Virus record (IMG/VR): IMGVR_UViG_3300046313_000234
Coordinates: 1-23,147 of that record
Source of the DNA: a virus
Length of the DNA stretch: 23,147 nucleotides
Strand: one strand, 5' to 3'
Part shown: positions 14,006-20,025 of the stretch, in pieces
Layout: each line of letters opens with the position of its first letter
Numbering within the stretch: the first letter of the stretch is position 1
Program-made: the position numbers and the translations under genes
Notes under the pieces: model-generated
The model's database searches: none
What the model saw: only the letters and a program-made list of their open reading frames with translations
What the model was told of the DNA's origin: nothing

Positions 14006-14021
14006 GTTAAAACTATTTTAC
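14006..14021. promoter_or_regulatory. Degenerate operator copy in the divergent region
   Basis: GTTAAAACTATTTTAC reads on the minus strand as GTAAAATAG followed by TTTTAAC, sharing the GTAAAATAG core of sites C and E. It lies between the two divergent promoters, where a third repressor site would be expected. Confidence 0.35.
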
Positions 14022-14038
14022 TTTTTTTTCAAATTCTT

Positions 14039-14068
14039 TTGTATCTATGTTGAAAAGTAAGTTACACT
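14039..14068 (+). promoter_or_regulatory. Rightward early promoter
   Basis: -35 TTGTAT (14039-14044), an 18-base spacer and -10 TACACT (14063-14068). The -10 overlaps a shortened arm pair GTAAGTTACA (14057-14066). It leads to the 137-residue gene at 14099. Confidence 0.45.
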
Positions 14069-14098
14069 ACATGCACACCAACCAACCAAAAGGAAACT

Positions 14099-14512
14099 AT
14101 GAAAGCACAAACAATACTCAACCGTGCGGCACACGCAGCATCAAAGAACCCCGACGATCTATCGCGCATGGCCTTCCACATTGGAGCGCTTGAAGCTGAA
14201 GTGACCATGCTGTGCCATGCTATCAACGAATACACGCCAATCGCCGAAGGTGTAGAAACCACATTCAAGCACGCAGGCTGTGACCTTGTAGTCTTTTACG
14301 AAGCCGACGATGAGGGAGACATTGACATCACGGGAGTGTTTGCCAATGGTATGGATGTAACCGATCTGCTAATGGATACCTCAGCAATGGATGCGGTAAT
14401 GGAGCATTGCACAGACCATGCATACATCCAACGCAAGCAAGCTGCATATGACTTGGCGGAGCAGCAAATGGAAAACAGGCGCGATGCTGATTTGGAAAGC
14501 GGTGCAGCATGA
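14099..14512 (+). CDS. Unknown acidic protein, first gene of rightward operon (137 aa)
   Basis: The product begins with a helical, basic segment (MKAQTILNRAAHAASKNPDD) and continues with acidic sequence (FYEADDEGDIDITGVFANGM) and a C-terminal helix. No repressor-type helix-turn-helix is visible although it occupies the place of the right-hand immunity gene. AAAAGGAAACT precedes the ATG. It is followed at once by a small helix-turn-helix gene (ATGA). Function unknown. Confidence 0.6.
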   Translation: MKAQTILNRAAHAASKNPDDLSRMAFHIGALEAEVTMLCHAINEYTPIAEGVETTFKHAGCDLVVFYEADDEGDIDITGVFANGMDVTDLLMDTSAMDAVMEHCTDHAYIQRKQAAYDLAEQQMENRRDADLESGAA

Positions 14513-14727
14513 CAATCGCCGAATACTTCGCCAGCCTGCCTCGTGGCTCTATCAAAGGTGTAGCAGCTAAGTTGGGCTACTCAGTTAGCCACCTTTACAA
14601 AGTAGTCATTGGAAAAAATAATCCGTCTTTTTTCATGGCTAACGCTTTTGTTCAATTCTCAAACGGAAAAATTGATATGCACACTATAAACATAGGCGAA
14701 AGGACGAAACATCATGCGAACAAGTAA
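14509..14727 (+). CDS. Small helix-turn-helix regulator (72 aa)
   Basis: GSIKGVAAKLGYSVSHLYKVVIGKN (about 13-37) fits a helix-turn-helix of the Cro/YdaS kind, and the rest is short and basic. The ATG overlaps the upstream stop (ATGA). It may be the partner of the Cro-like protein across the divergent region, or a second Cro-type factor. It is too short for a CI repressor with a dimerisation or peptidase domain. Confidence 0.65.
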   Translation: MTIAEYFASLPRGSIKGVAAKLGYSVSHLYKVVIGKNNPSFFMANAFVQFSNGKIDMHTINIGERTKHHANK

Positions 14728-14893
14728 CACAAACAGCGACAGCGGATATTCTGGCGCATTCTCTTGGTGGCGACAAACTAGCCACCACGCACTTGGGTAC
14801 ACGGTATGCAATCACACTACGTTTTTTGAGGGCACTGGTGTATTTGATGCCGTAACCGATGATTTTGGAAACTTAGTAAAGGCTGGAAAATGA
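14714..14893 (+). CDS. Small unknown protein (59 aa)
   Basis: The start has AAAGGA 9 bases upstream and overlaps the end of the HTH gene by 14 bases; the stop overlaps the next start (ATGA). The product has a Ser/Asn-rich N-terminus, FSWWRQTSHHALGYTVCNH and VFDAVTDDFGNLV. It looks like a compact beta-rich domain. No family is recognised. Confidence 0.55.
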   Translation: MRTSNTNSDSGYSGAFSWWRQTSHHALGYTVCNHTTFFEGTGVFDAVTDDFGNLVKAGK

Positions 14894-15348
14894 AACTGAC
14901 TAAATGCGACAAGTCACTAATACTGCGCGAAATTAAGTATGACTTACCCAAAATTGATGACACGGAGGCCATTCAAGTTGCACTTGAAAAATCGATGAGC
15001 CAGTTGTGTCGTAAGTTGTACAAGTTGGACCCAGTGGCGCTGCGCACAGAGTACGCAACATCATATGACTTCTTACAAGATGGCGGCCATGAGTATTACG
15101 TTGGTGATGCAGACTTTGCTGCTGTGACCAAACCTTTCAAGGACAAGAAGAAAGCAAGGGAGGCAACCCTCAACAAGGTGAGCGCCGCACTTGACTCCTG
15201 CACCACCCTGAAGCAGCTTCAAGAGCGTCTGCCAGAATTTGTAAAGTATTTTCATGCAGAAGTCACAAAAAGTACAAACTCACTGGTTGTGCAGAGCCCC
15301 GTAAATGAATTGAGGGCCATTGGATGGCCAGTAGGATCAAAGAAATGA
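14890..15348 (+). CDS. Putative Nmad5-like nucleotide-modification-associated protein
   Basis: The N-terminus (MKLTKCDKSLILREIKYDLPKIDD) and the overall plan (helical start, then LCRKLYKLDPVALRTEYATS, a Lys-rich middle and a helical end) resemble the phage Nmad5 group, named for association with nucleotide modification. The 152-residue length fits. This match is by memory of the family pattern and is tentative. Two genes downstream lie a TGT/DpdA-like enzyme and a 7-deazapurine-type transporter, a context that supports a modification role. The biochemical activity of the family is not known to me. Confidence 0.5.
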   Translation: MKLTKCDKSLILREIKYDLPKIDDTEAIQVALEKSMSQLCRKLYKLDPVALRTEYATSYDFLQDGGHEYYVGDADFAAVTKPFKDKKKAREATLNKVSAALDSCTTLKQLQERLPEFVKYFHAEVTKSTNSLVVQSPVNELRAIGWPVGSKK

Positions 15349-15545
15349 CACACACAAAAACTAACGGATGTGGCGGAAATTGCAACCAAGGCAGACAATG
15401 CGACTGCTGTCCAAACGCATACCGCAAGAACTTCGATCACTTTGGTAATCCAATCGAACAAGAGCCGCCATTCTTGCTAACCGACTTGATCATCATTGCC
15501 ATAGCTGTAATTGGTACGGCTGTATTGTTGGCGGGGGTAGTGTGA
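15345..15545 (+). CDS. Cys-rich small membrane protein (66 aa)
   Basis: The ATG at 15345 overlaps the previous stop (ATGA); an upstream in-frame ATG at 15324 would overlap far more. The N-terminus has CGGNCNQGRQCDCCPNA, five Cys in 11 residues, followed by a linker and a C-terminal membrane span (LLTDLIIIAIAVIGTAVLLA). It matches in layout the protein at 5079-5294 in the packaging arm. It may sit in the membrane with a metal-binding or redox head in the cytoplasm. Function unknown. Confidence 0.65.
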   Translation: MTHTKTNGCGGNCNQGRQCDCCPNAYRKNFDHFGNPIEQEPPFLLTDLIIIAIAVIGTAVLLAGVV

Positions 15546-16279
15546 TTCACTATCACGGATCACCAATAACACCCGCGTCAGCTGCTGCCAAAGTTCTTGC
15601 AGGTCGCCATTCGTTCGTGTCATTTGCAAATCCCGAACAGTTGCCAATAGCGATTGAAGTGTGCCAGTCGTTTGCATTGGATAACGGCGCATTCTCTGCC
15701 TGGATGAGTGGAAACCCAGTAACGGATTGGACACCTTTTTATCAGTGGGTGGCTAAGTACATGAACACACCGAACTTTGATTTTTTCGTTATCCCTGACG
15801 TAATCGATGGTGACGAAAAAGCAAACGATTCACTTCTTAGGGACTGCCCACTTCCTAAACACATGGCTGCACCTGTTTGGCACATGCACGAAACGACTTC
15901 ACGCCTTCAATGGATGGCTAGAAATTACCCACGGGTTTGCATTGGGTCGTCCGGTGAGTTTTCAATGGTCGGTACACCTAAGTGGTGGGAGAGAATCAAT
16001 GTTGCATTGGCTTCTATCGTTGACGCAAATGGCCAGCCGATCTGCAAACTGCATGGGCTTCGTATGCTTAACCCCGAAGTATTCACACGCATTCCTTTCG
16101 CGTCAGCTGATAGCACGATGGTAGGAAGAAACGTGGGGATGGATGGCGCATGGAAAGGAACATATATGCCGCCAGACAAGGACTGGAGGGCGCAAGTTCT
16201 TGCTGCCCGTATCGAATCACACAACTCAGCAAATTGCTGGACAAATCAACCACAACAGGAGTCACTATGCCTTTTTTAA
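15542..16279 (+). CDS. TGT/DpdA-like TIM-barrel, putative 7-deazaguanine transglycosylase
   Basis: The GTG start overlaps the upstream stop (GTGA). Over 245 residues the motif order parallels queuine/preQ1 tRNA-guanine transglycosylases. LDNGAF (46-51) corresponds to TGT DSGGF with the substrate Asp. IPDVIDGDE (84-92) corresponds to the second Asp loop, IGSSGEF (134-140) to GGLAVGE, and SADSTMVGR (188-196) to FDCVxPTR with the nucleophilic Asp190. HGLRM is at 171-175. No CxCxxC zinc site is seen. DpdA proteins of phages use this fold to swap guanine for 7-deazaguanine bases in DNA. The next gene is a matching transporter. Substrate is inferred. Confidence 0.65.
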   Translation: MIHYHGSPITPASAAAKVLAGRHSFVSFANPEQLPIAIEVCQSFALDNGAFSAWMSGNPVTDWTPFYQWVAKYMNTPNFDFFVIPDVIDGDEKANDSLLRDCPLPKHMAAPVWHMHETTSRLQWMARNYPRVCIGSSGEFSMVGTPKWWERINVALASIVDANGQPICKLHGLRMLNPEVFTRIPFASADSTMVGRNVGMDGAWKGTYMPPDKDWRAQVLAARIESHNSANCWTNQPQQESLCLF

Positions 16280-16743
16280 TCGCCATCTACGCAGTTGCAA
16301 TCATCTCTGCAAATTTGCTTGTATCCAAATTCGGCCCAAGCATTACACCTATCAATGCCTTCTTCTTGATTGGACTTGACCTAGCTCTACGAAATTATCT
16401 GGCGCTGAAGATGAGCAAGTTTCAGATGGCTGCAATGATCGTTGGAACTGGGGTAATAAGTTACGCAGTCAATCCAGCAACGGGGATGATTGCCATTGCA
16501 TCCGGCGTTGCGTTCACTCTTGCAGCGCTTGCAGATTGGGCCACGTTTAACACCGTGTCAGGCCAATGGATGAAGCGAAACCTTGCAGGAAATAGTGCAG
16601 GGGCATTGGTTGATTCCATTATCTTCCCAACTATTGCTTTTGGAAGTCTGATGCCTGTAATCGTGTTGGCTCAGTTTGTAGCAAAAGTTGCAGGTGGTAC
16701 ATTCTTTGGCTACATCATTCAGAAACGGCTGGTGAAAGCATGA
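16267..16743 (+). CDS. VUT-family transporter (queuosine-precursor type, YhhQ-like)
   Basis: The start at ATG 16267 has AGGAG 5 bases upstream. It overlaps the enzyme gene by 13 bases. The 158-residue product is almost all membrane segments with family hallmarks: ANLLVSKFGP, TPINAFFLIGLDLALRNYL, ISYAVNPATGMIAIASGVAF, LAALADWATF, and VDSIIFPTIAFG with VLAQFVAKVAGG. VUT proteins such as YhhQ import preQ0/preQ1 or related bases. It is shorter than E. coli YhhQ (221) but the core is complete. With the upstream enzyme it suggests salvage of a modified base for phage DNA or tRNA. Confidence 0.82.
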   Translation: MPFLIAIYAVAIISANLLVSKFGPSITPINAFFLIGLDLALRNYLALKMSKFQMAAMIVGTGVISYAVNPATGMIAIASGVAFTLAALADWATFNTVSGQWMKRNLAGNSAGALVDSIIFPTIAFGSLMPVIVLAQFVAKVAGGTFFGYIIQKRLVKA

Positions 16744-17087
16744 CCCACACAGTAGATTCACTTATGGCACTGGCTGATGCGTATGCCGCGCTCAAGCGCC
16801 ACGACTACTTAACAGGCGAAGGATCGTCGTTGTGGTATCGAGAAAACTTGCGCGCAGCACTGACGGAAGCGCTTAAAAATAAGCAGGATTTATACACATC
16901 GCAAGAACGTGTACAAAATTCGCCTGAAAGTGTGCATATCGCGCAGCCAGTATGGGGGCCTTTAAGTGATGAGCAGATTCAAGAAATCTATATCAGCGAA
17001 TACAACAAAGGACACCACGGGCGTGATTTTGAGACTGCCTTTGCCAGGGCAATCGAGCATGCCCACAATATCGGAGGTGACAAGTGA
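16740..17087 (+). CDS. Unknown phage protein (115 aa)
   Basis: The ATG overlaps the transporter stop (ATGA). The N-terminal half is helical (DSLMALADAYAALKRHDYLT; ENLRAALTEALKNK). The C-terminal half has PLSDEQIQEIYISEYN and FETAFARAIEHAHN, a short domain often found at the end of phage early proteins of Ea22 type. No enzyme motif. Function unknown. Confidence 0.6.
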   Translation: MTHTVDSLMALADAYAALKRHDYLTGEGSSLWYRENLRAALTEALKNKQDLYTSQERVQNSPESVHIAQPVWGPLSDEQIQEIYISEYNKGHHGRDFETAFARAIEHAHNIGGDK

Positions 17088-17185
17088 CTACGTTTTTCAG
17101 GCTGTGCGCCATGTATCACCGATTCGGCCACACACCCTACCGCTCCATTGTGCGAGCATGGGAGACGATGCGGAGGATGACATGA
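17084..17185 (+). CDS. Tiny basic protein (33 aa)
   Basis: The GTG start overlaps the upstream stop (GTGA) and has a strong GGAGG 6 bases before it. The stop overlaps the next ATG (ATGA). The product MTTFFRLCAMYHRFGHTPYR continues as SIVRAWETMRRM, basic and probably helical. The two junctions and the ribosome site support a real gene despite its size. No function is known. Confidence 0.55.
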   Translation: MTTFFRLCAMYHRFGHTPYRSIVRAWETMRRMT

Positions 17186-17334
17186 ACCAATCCGACCTAT
17201 TCGCTATTGGCATGGAATCAGATACGGCCTACCGCCTGATGCAAGAGCTGTGCAAGCTGCTAGATGTTCAATACCCACCAGACCCAAACGATAGAACGCA
17301 AATAAATGTAAAAGAATTGAAAAAAGCAGAGTAA
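17182..17334 (+). CDS. Small unknown protein (50 aa)
   Basis: The ATG at 17182 has GGAGG 5 bases upstream and an ATGA junction with the tiny gene before it. The product begins MNQSDLFAIGMESDTAYRLM, continues QELCKLLDVQYPPDP and ends basic. A longer reading from further upstream in the same frame exists but runs inside the previous genes. Function not recognised. Confidence 0.55.
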   Translation: MNQSDLFAIGMESDTAYRLMQELCKLLDVQYPPDPNDRTQINVKELKKAE

Positions 17335-17347
17335 AATCGATTACAAT
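17317..17347 (+). promoter_or_regulatory. Promoter with operator in spacer (site F)
   Basis: -35 TTGAAA (17317-17322), a 19-base spacer and -10 TACAAT (17342-17347). The operator GTAAAATCGATTACA (17331-17345) differs from sites C and E at one base. It drives the Sak4-like and SSB-like genes. Confidence 0.55.
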
Positions 17348-17373
17348 AAAACTTCACTAAACAAGGAAACGAT

Positions 17374-18027
17374 ATGTCAATTGCAGCACTAATACTAGGT
17401 TCATCGGGTAGTGGAAAATCTACCAGCCTTAGAAATTTAGACCCAACCAAGACACTGCTCATCCAGTGCATCAAAAAGCCTCTGCCATTCAAATCAGCTG
17501 GGTGGAAAAAGCGGGTAAGCATGCAAGACGATGGCAACGTCATCCAAACCAGCGACCCGGTGATGATTGAAAAAATCATGCGTAAGTCACCACACGACAT
17601 TGTTGTGATTGATGATTACCAGGCGGTCTTGATTAACGAGATTTTAGGACGTAGCAGCGAACACGGTTACACCAAATACACCGATGTGGCTAAAGGTGCA
17701 TGGAACATCTTTAACGCTGCGGGTGACTTGGCAGACCATCGCCGTGTTTACATCATGGCCCACACTAGAACGGACGAATTCGGCAACATTCGCATGCAGA
17801 CTGTTGGCAAGTTGGTTGACTCGACCATCGTGCCAGAGGGTTACTTTACGATCGTACTGCGCACCGAAGTGACCAACGGAAATTACAAGTTTTTAACCCA
17901 GACCAATGGGCAAGATTGCTCGAAAAGTCCAATGGGTCTATTCAAAGACCTGCACATTGATAACGACTTAGCGCAAGTTGATCAAGACATTCAAGATTTT
18001 TATTCAATTCCCCAAACCACTGCTTAA
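17374..18027 (+). CDS. RecA-like phage ATPase, Sak4-type annealing or recombination protein
   Basis: The 217-residue protein is a RecA-fold core: Walker A GSSGSGKST (9-17), Walker B IVVIDD (76-81), and RVYIMAHTRTDEFGNI (124-139) as the sensor strand. Sak4-type proteins are single-domain RecA-like phage recombinases or annealing proteins that depend on SSB; the next gene encodes an SSB-like protein with an acidic tail. AAGGAAACGAT precedes the ATG and promoter F lies just upstream. It could also be an AAA-type ATPase of another role, but the pairing favours recombination. Confidence 0.78.
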   Translation: MSIAALILGSSGSGKSTSLRNLDPTKTLLIQCIKKPLPFKSAGWKKRVSMQDDGNVIQTSDPVMIEKIMRKSPHDIVVIDDYQAVLINEILGRSSEHGYTKYTDVAKGAWNIFNAAGDLADHRRVYIMAHTRTDEFGNIRMQTVGKLVDSTIVPEGYFTIVLRTEVTNGNYKFLTQTNGQDCSKSPMGLFKDLHIDNDLAQVDQDIQDFYSIPQTTA

Positions 18028-18047
18028 CTAAAAAGGAAAAAGCAACC

Positions 18048-18668
18048 ATGTATAACCTCGACCCAAACGCAGCGCGAAAAGCTGACACGCAAGGCAACCA
18101 GATTAAAGAGCTTGGCAAATACCTCGGAGCTATCACACAAGCCGAAGACATCACAGCAAAGACTGGCACAAAAGGGTTAAACCTGCACTTCACCAGCGAC
18201 GCAGGCCAAAAAACGAAGGTTTCTATCTACGTTGAAAAAGCCGACGGAACAAAGCTCAGCGGCTTCTATCTGCTACAAGCCTTAATGACCTGCTTACAGC
18301 TTCGCAGCTTGTCGCCCAAACAAGGCACTGTGACTGTTTACGACTACGATCAAAAGAAAGACGTGCAGAAACAAGCAAGCATTTTCCCAGAGCTATGCAA
18401 GCCCATTGGCCTATTGCTTGGCACTGAGGACTATCAGAAACAAGATGGCAGCGTCAGCAGCCGCATGGTGTTGCGCGGCGTGTTTCAGGCTAGCACAGAG
18501 CTGACAGCGAGCGAGATTCTTGACCGAAAGACTGTGCCGGAAGCATTGCCCAAAATGGTGCAGGCTCTAAAACACAACCCTTTGAAGGCTGCACCAATGG
18601 CACAGCGTACGAATGCATCTAACGCTGCCACTCAGCCCTTTGGCGAAGATGAAGATCTTCCATTCTGA
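18048..18668 (+). CDS. SSB-like phage protein with acidic C-terminal tail
   Basis: The 206-residue product has a beta-rich middle (KGLNLHFTSDAGQKTKVSIY, then DYQKQDGSVSSRMVLRGVF), a Gln/Ala-rich linker, and ends in GEDEDLPF. That end is very close to the DDDIPF tip by which SSB recruits partners. It follows the Sak4-like gene by 20 bases, consistent with a recombinase/SSB pair. A classic OB fold cannot be proven by eye. AAAGGAAAAAGCAACC precedes the ATG. Confidence 0.72.
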   Translation: MYNLDPNAARKADTQGNQIKELGKYLGAITQAEDITAKTGTKGLNLHFTSDAGQKTKVSIYVEKADGTKLSGFYLLQALMTCLQLRSLSPKQGTVTVYDYDQKKDVQKQASIFPELCKPIGLLLGTEDYQKQDGSVSSRMVLRGVFQASTELTASEILDRKTVPEALPKMVQALKHNPLKAAPMAQRTNASNAATQPFGEDEDLPF

Positions 18669-18814
18669 TGTTGGCCAAATGGACTGAAATTCTCCCGCTG
18701 TTTGTAGTGCGCTGGATTGCCTTGCGCCATTGCGAACGGTTGATTGTTTTTCGCGAAGAGCATGAGCGAATCATGGCCGTCGCTAGGCCTGACGTTTACA
18801 TCAAGATTAAGTAA
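18668..18814 (+). CDS. Small unknown protein (48 aa)
   Basis: The start shares one base with the SSB-like stop (TGATG), so it is probably coupled. The product (MLAKWTEILPLFVVRWIALR start) has an amphipathic or membrane-near N-terminal helix, then a charged helix (ERLIVFREEHERIMAVARPD) and a basic end. Function unknown. Confidence 0.5.
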   Translation: MLAKWTEILPLFVVRWIALRHCERLIVFREEHERIMAVARPDVYIKIK

Positions 18815-18818
18815 GTTT

Positions 18819-18870
18819 TTGGCACTGGTAGCCTCTGGGGATTCTCGGGGGAGCGCACTACCAGTGCCAA
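18819..18870 (+). other. Long perfect hairpin in the gap after the recombination genes
   Basis: TTGGCACTGGTAG (18819-18831) and CTACCAGTGCCAA (18858-18870) form a perfect 13-bp stem around a 26-nt GC-rich loop. No U-tract follows on either strand, so it is not an ordinary intrinsic terminator. It may mark a processed RNA end, a small RNA, or a DNA structure used in replication. It begins 5 bases after the stop of the 48-residue gene. Confidence 0.6.
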
Positions 18871-18873
18871 TCT

Positions 18874-18944
18874 AACTTGGCAAACAAGTTGGCAAATAGC
18901 CCAGTTTTTCCAATGTAGAAGCTGCAAAAATAAGTTGGCAATAG
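18874..18944. repeat. TTGGCAA repeats and a second small hairpin
   Basis: TTGGCAA occurs at 18877, 18889 and 18935, on top of the TTGGCA arms of the neighbouring 13-bp hairpin. AAGTTGGCAAATAG (18886-18899) and AAGTTGGCAATAG (18932-18944) are near-copies 46 bases apart. AACTTG-GCAAA-CAAGTT (18874-18890) is a 6-bp hairpin. The set looks like a protein-binding array or an origin-type element; there is no gene in this gap. Confidence 0.45.
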
Positions 18945-18966
18945 ACGCTAATTTATTTATAAATAT

Positions 18967-18997
18967 TTTACAAAACGCTAGTAAAATAGATTACACT
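18967..18997 (+). promoter_or_regulatory. Promoter with operator in spacer (site E)
   Basis: -35 TTTACA (18967-18972), a 19-base spacer and -10 TACACT (18992-18997). The operator GTAAAATAGATTACA (18981-18995) equals that at site C. It drives the gene at 19021, which has AAGGAAACCA before its ATG. Confidence 0.55.
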
Positions 18998-19020
18998 ATA
19001 CACAAACAAAAAGGAAACCA

Positions 19021-19242
19021 ATGACCAAGCTACCAAAACCAGCTTGCCCAAAATCAGGGACAAGACAACCAAGTAATCTTTACACCGAAGAGCAAATGCT
19101 CCAGTTCCGGCGCGATGCGTTGGAAGATGCTGTGAGTATTTGCTTTGAGGCCGAAGACTCAGATGATGAATATGTATCAACACGGCACACTATTGCTCGC
19201 GCAATCAGCAAACTAAAGGAAACCAATGTCCTCACTTTTTAA
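19021..19242 (+). CDS. Unknown small protein (73 aa)
   Basis: The product has a Lys/Pro-rich start (MTKLPKPACPKSGTRQPSN) and then a helical acidic part (QMLQFRRDALEDAVSICFEA; DSDDEYVSTRHTIARAISKL). It resembles short phage proteins of the Ea-type whose role is not known. Clear Shine-Dalgarno, promoter E upstream, 17-base overlap with Gp157 downstream. Confidence 0.6.
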   Translation: MTKLPKPACPKSGTRQPSNLYTEEQMLQFRRDALEDAVSICFEAEDSDDEYVSTRHTIARAISKLKETNVLTF

Positions 19243-19729
19243 TTTGTCAAATCAGTACCTAGAACTGGCGCACACACTCTCAGAGCTAGATTTAGATGCT
19301 ACAACTGTAGCTGACACGCTAGAAGCAAGCAATTTGCCTGAAGATATCGCTACAAAGGCTGCAAACATCGAATACGTTGCCCGTAGTGCAGAGTCTAACC
19401 ATGCAGCAATCGACGCAGAGATATCCCGTTTGCAGGCTCTCAAAGCGCATCGCACCAAGATTGCTGCAGGTTTGCGGGAATACATCCTAAGCAACATGCA
19501 ACGAATGAACATTGAGCGCATTGAATGTCCGTTGTTCACAATGAAGATACAAAAGAACCCCGCAAGCGTAGATGTGTATGACCCACTAAGCATACCAGCC
19601 GAATACATGGTGACACCAGAGCCACCGCCTGCCCGTGTGGATAAGAAAGCACTGGCGACCGCTATGAAAGCAGGCACTGAGATACCAGGCGCACGTATGG
19701 TGCAAGGCGTGAGGCTCGCGATTAAATGA
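19226..19729 (+). CDS. Gp157 family protein
   Basis: At 167 residues it matches the siphovirus Gp157 group. Hallmarks are SLFNLSNQYLEL near the start, a long helical coiled-coil centre (NIEYVARSAESNHAAIDAEI; LQALKAHRTKIAAGLREYIL) and a conserved C-terminal part with PLFTMKIQKNPASVDVYD and IPAEYMVTPEPPPARVDKKA. The family is found in early operons near recombination genes and was linked to phage resistance in Streptococcus thermophilus. The molecular function is not established. AAGGAAACCA precedes the ATG. Confidence 0.85.
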   Translation: MSSLFNLSNQYLELAHTLSELDLDATTVADTLEASNLPEDIATKAANIEYVARSAESNHAAIDAEISRLQALKAHRTKIAAGLREYILSNMQRMNIERIECPLFTMKIQKNPASVDVYDPLSIPAEYMVTPEPPPARVDKKALATAMKAGTEIPGARMVQGVRLAIK

Positions 19730-20025
19730 AAGTCACCAAATTCGACAAAATGCGCCAGCTACTTCGTGAAGCTGATTGGACGTATCAGGAACTGGCAGAC
19801 GAGGTAGATTGTCAAAAAGCCAGCGCAATAAAGCTAGTACGCGAAGAAATTGCCGCAGGTAATGTGAAATTTGTTGGCTACAAGGCTGATAGCAACCTTT
19901 ACACATGGGTAGGCGATGATGATCTGATAACCATGGCAAAACGTGCTGCTGATTACTTGGAACAGCATGCAAAAGACCAATTAGGCCAGTCGATTGCCAA
20001 GCACCTGCGGAGGATGACGACGTGA
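19726..20025 (+). CDS. Small winged-helix-like protein (99 aa)
   Basis: MRQLLREADWTYQELADEVDCQKASAIKLVREEIAAGN followed by VKFVGYKADSNLYTWVG reads as a winged helix. The C-terminal part is helical and basic (QLGQSIAKHLRRMTT). The ATG overlaps the Gp157 stop (ATGA). It may be a DNA-binding early protein. No specific family is named. Confidence 0.62.
   Translation: MKVTKFDKMRQLLREADWTYQELADEVDCQKASAIKLVREEIAAGNVKFVGYKADSNLYTWVGDDDLITMAKRAADYLEQHAKDQLGQSIAKHLRRMTT

Noticed and set aside
16966-17181. Upstream extension of the 50-residue gene to 122 residues
   Set aside because: It lies inside two genes joined by stop-start overlaps with strong ribosome sites, while the ATG at 17182 has its own GGAGG.
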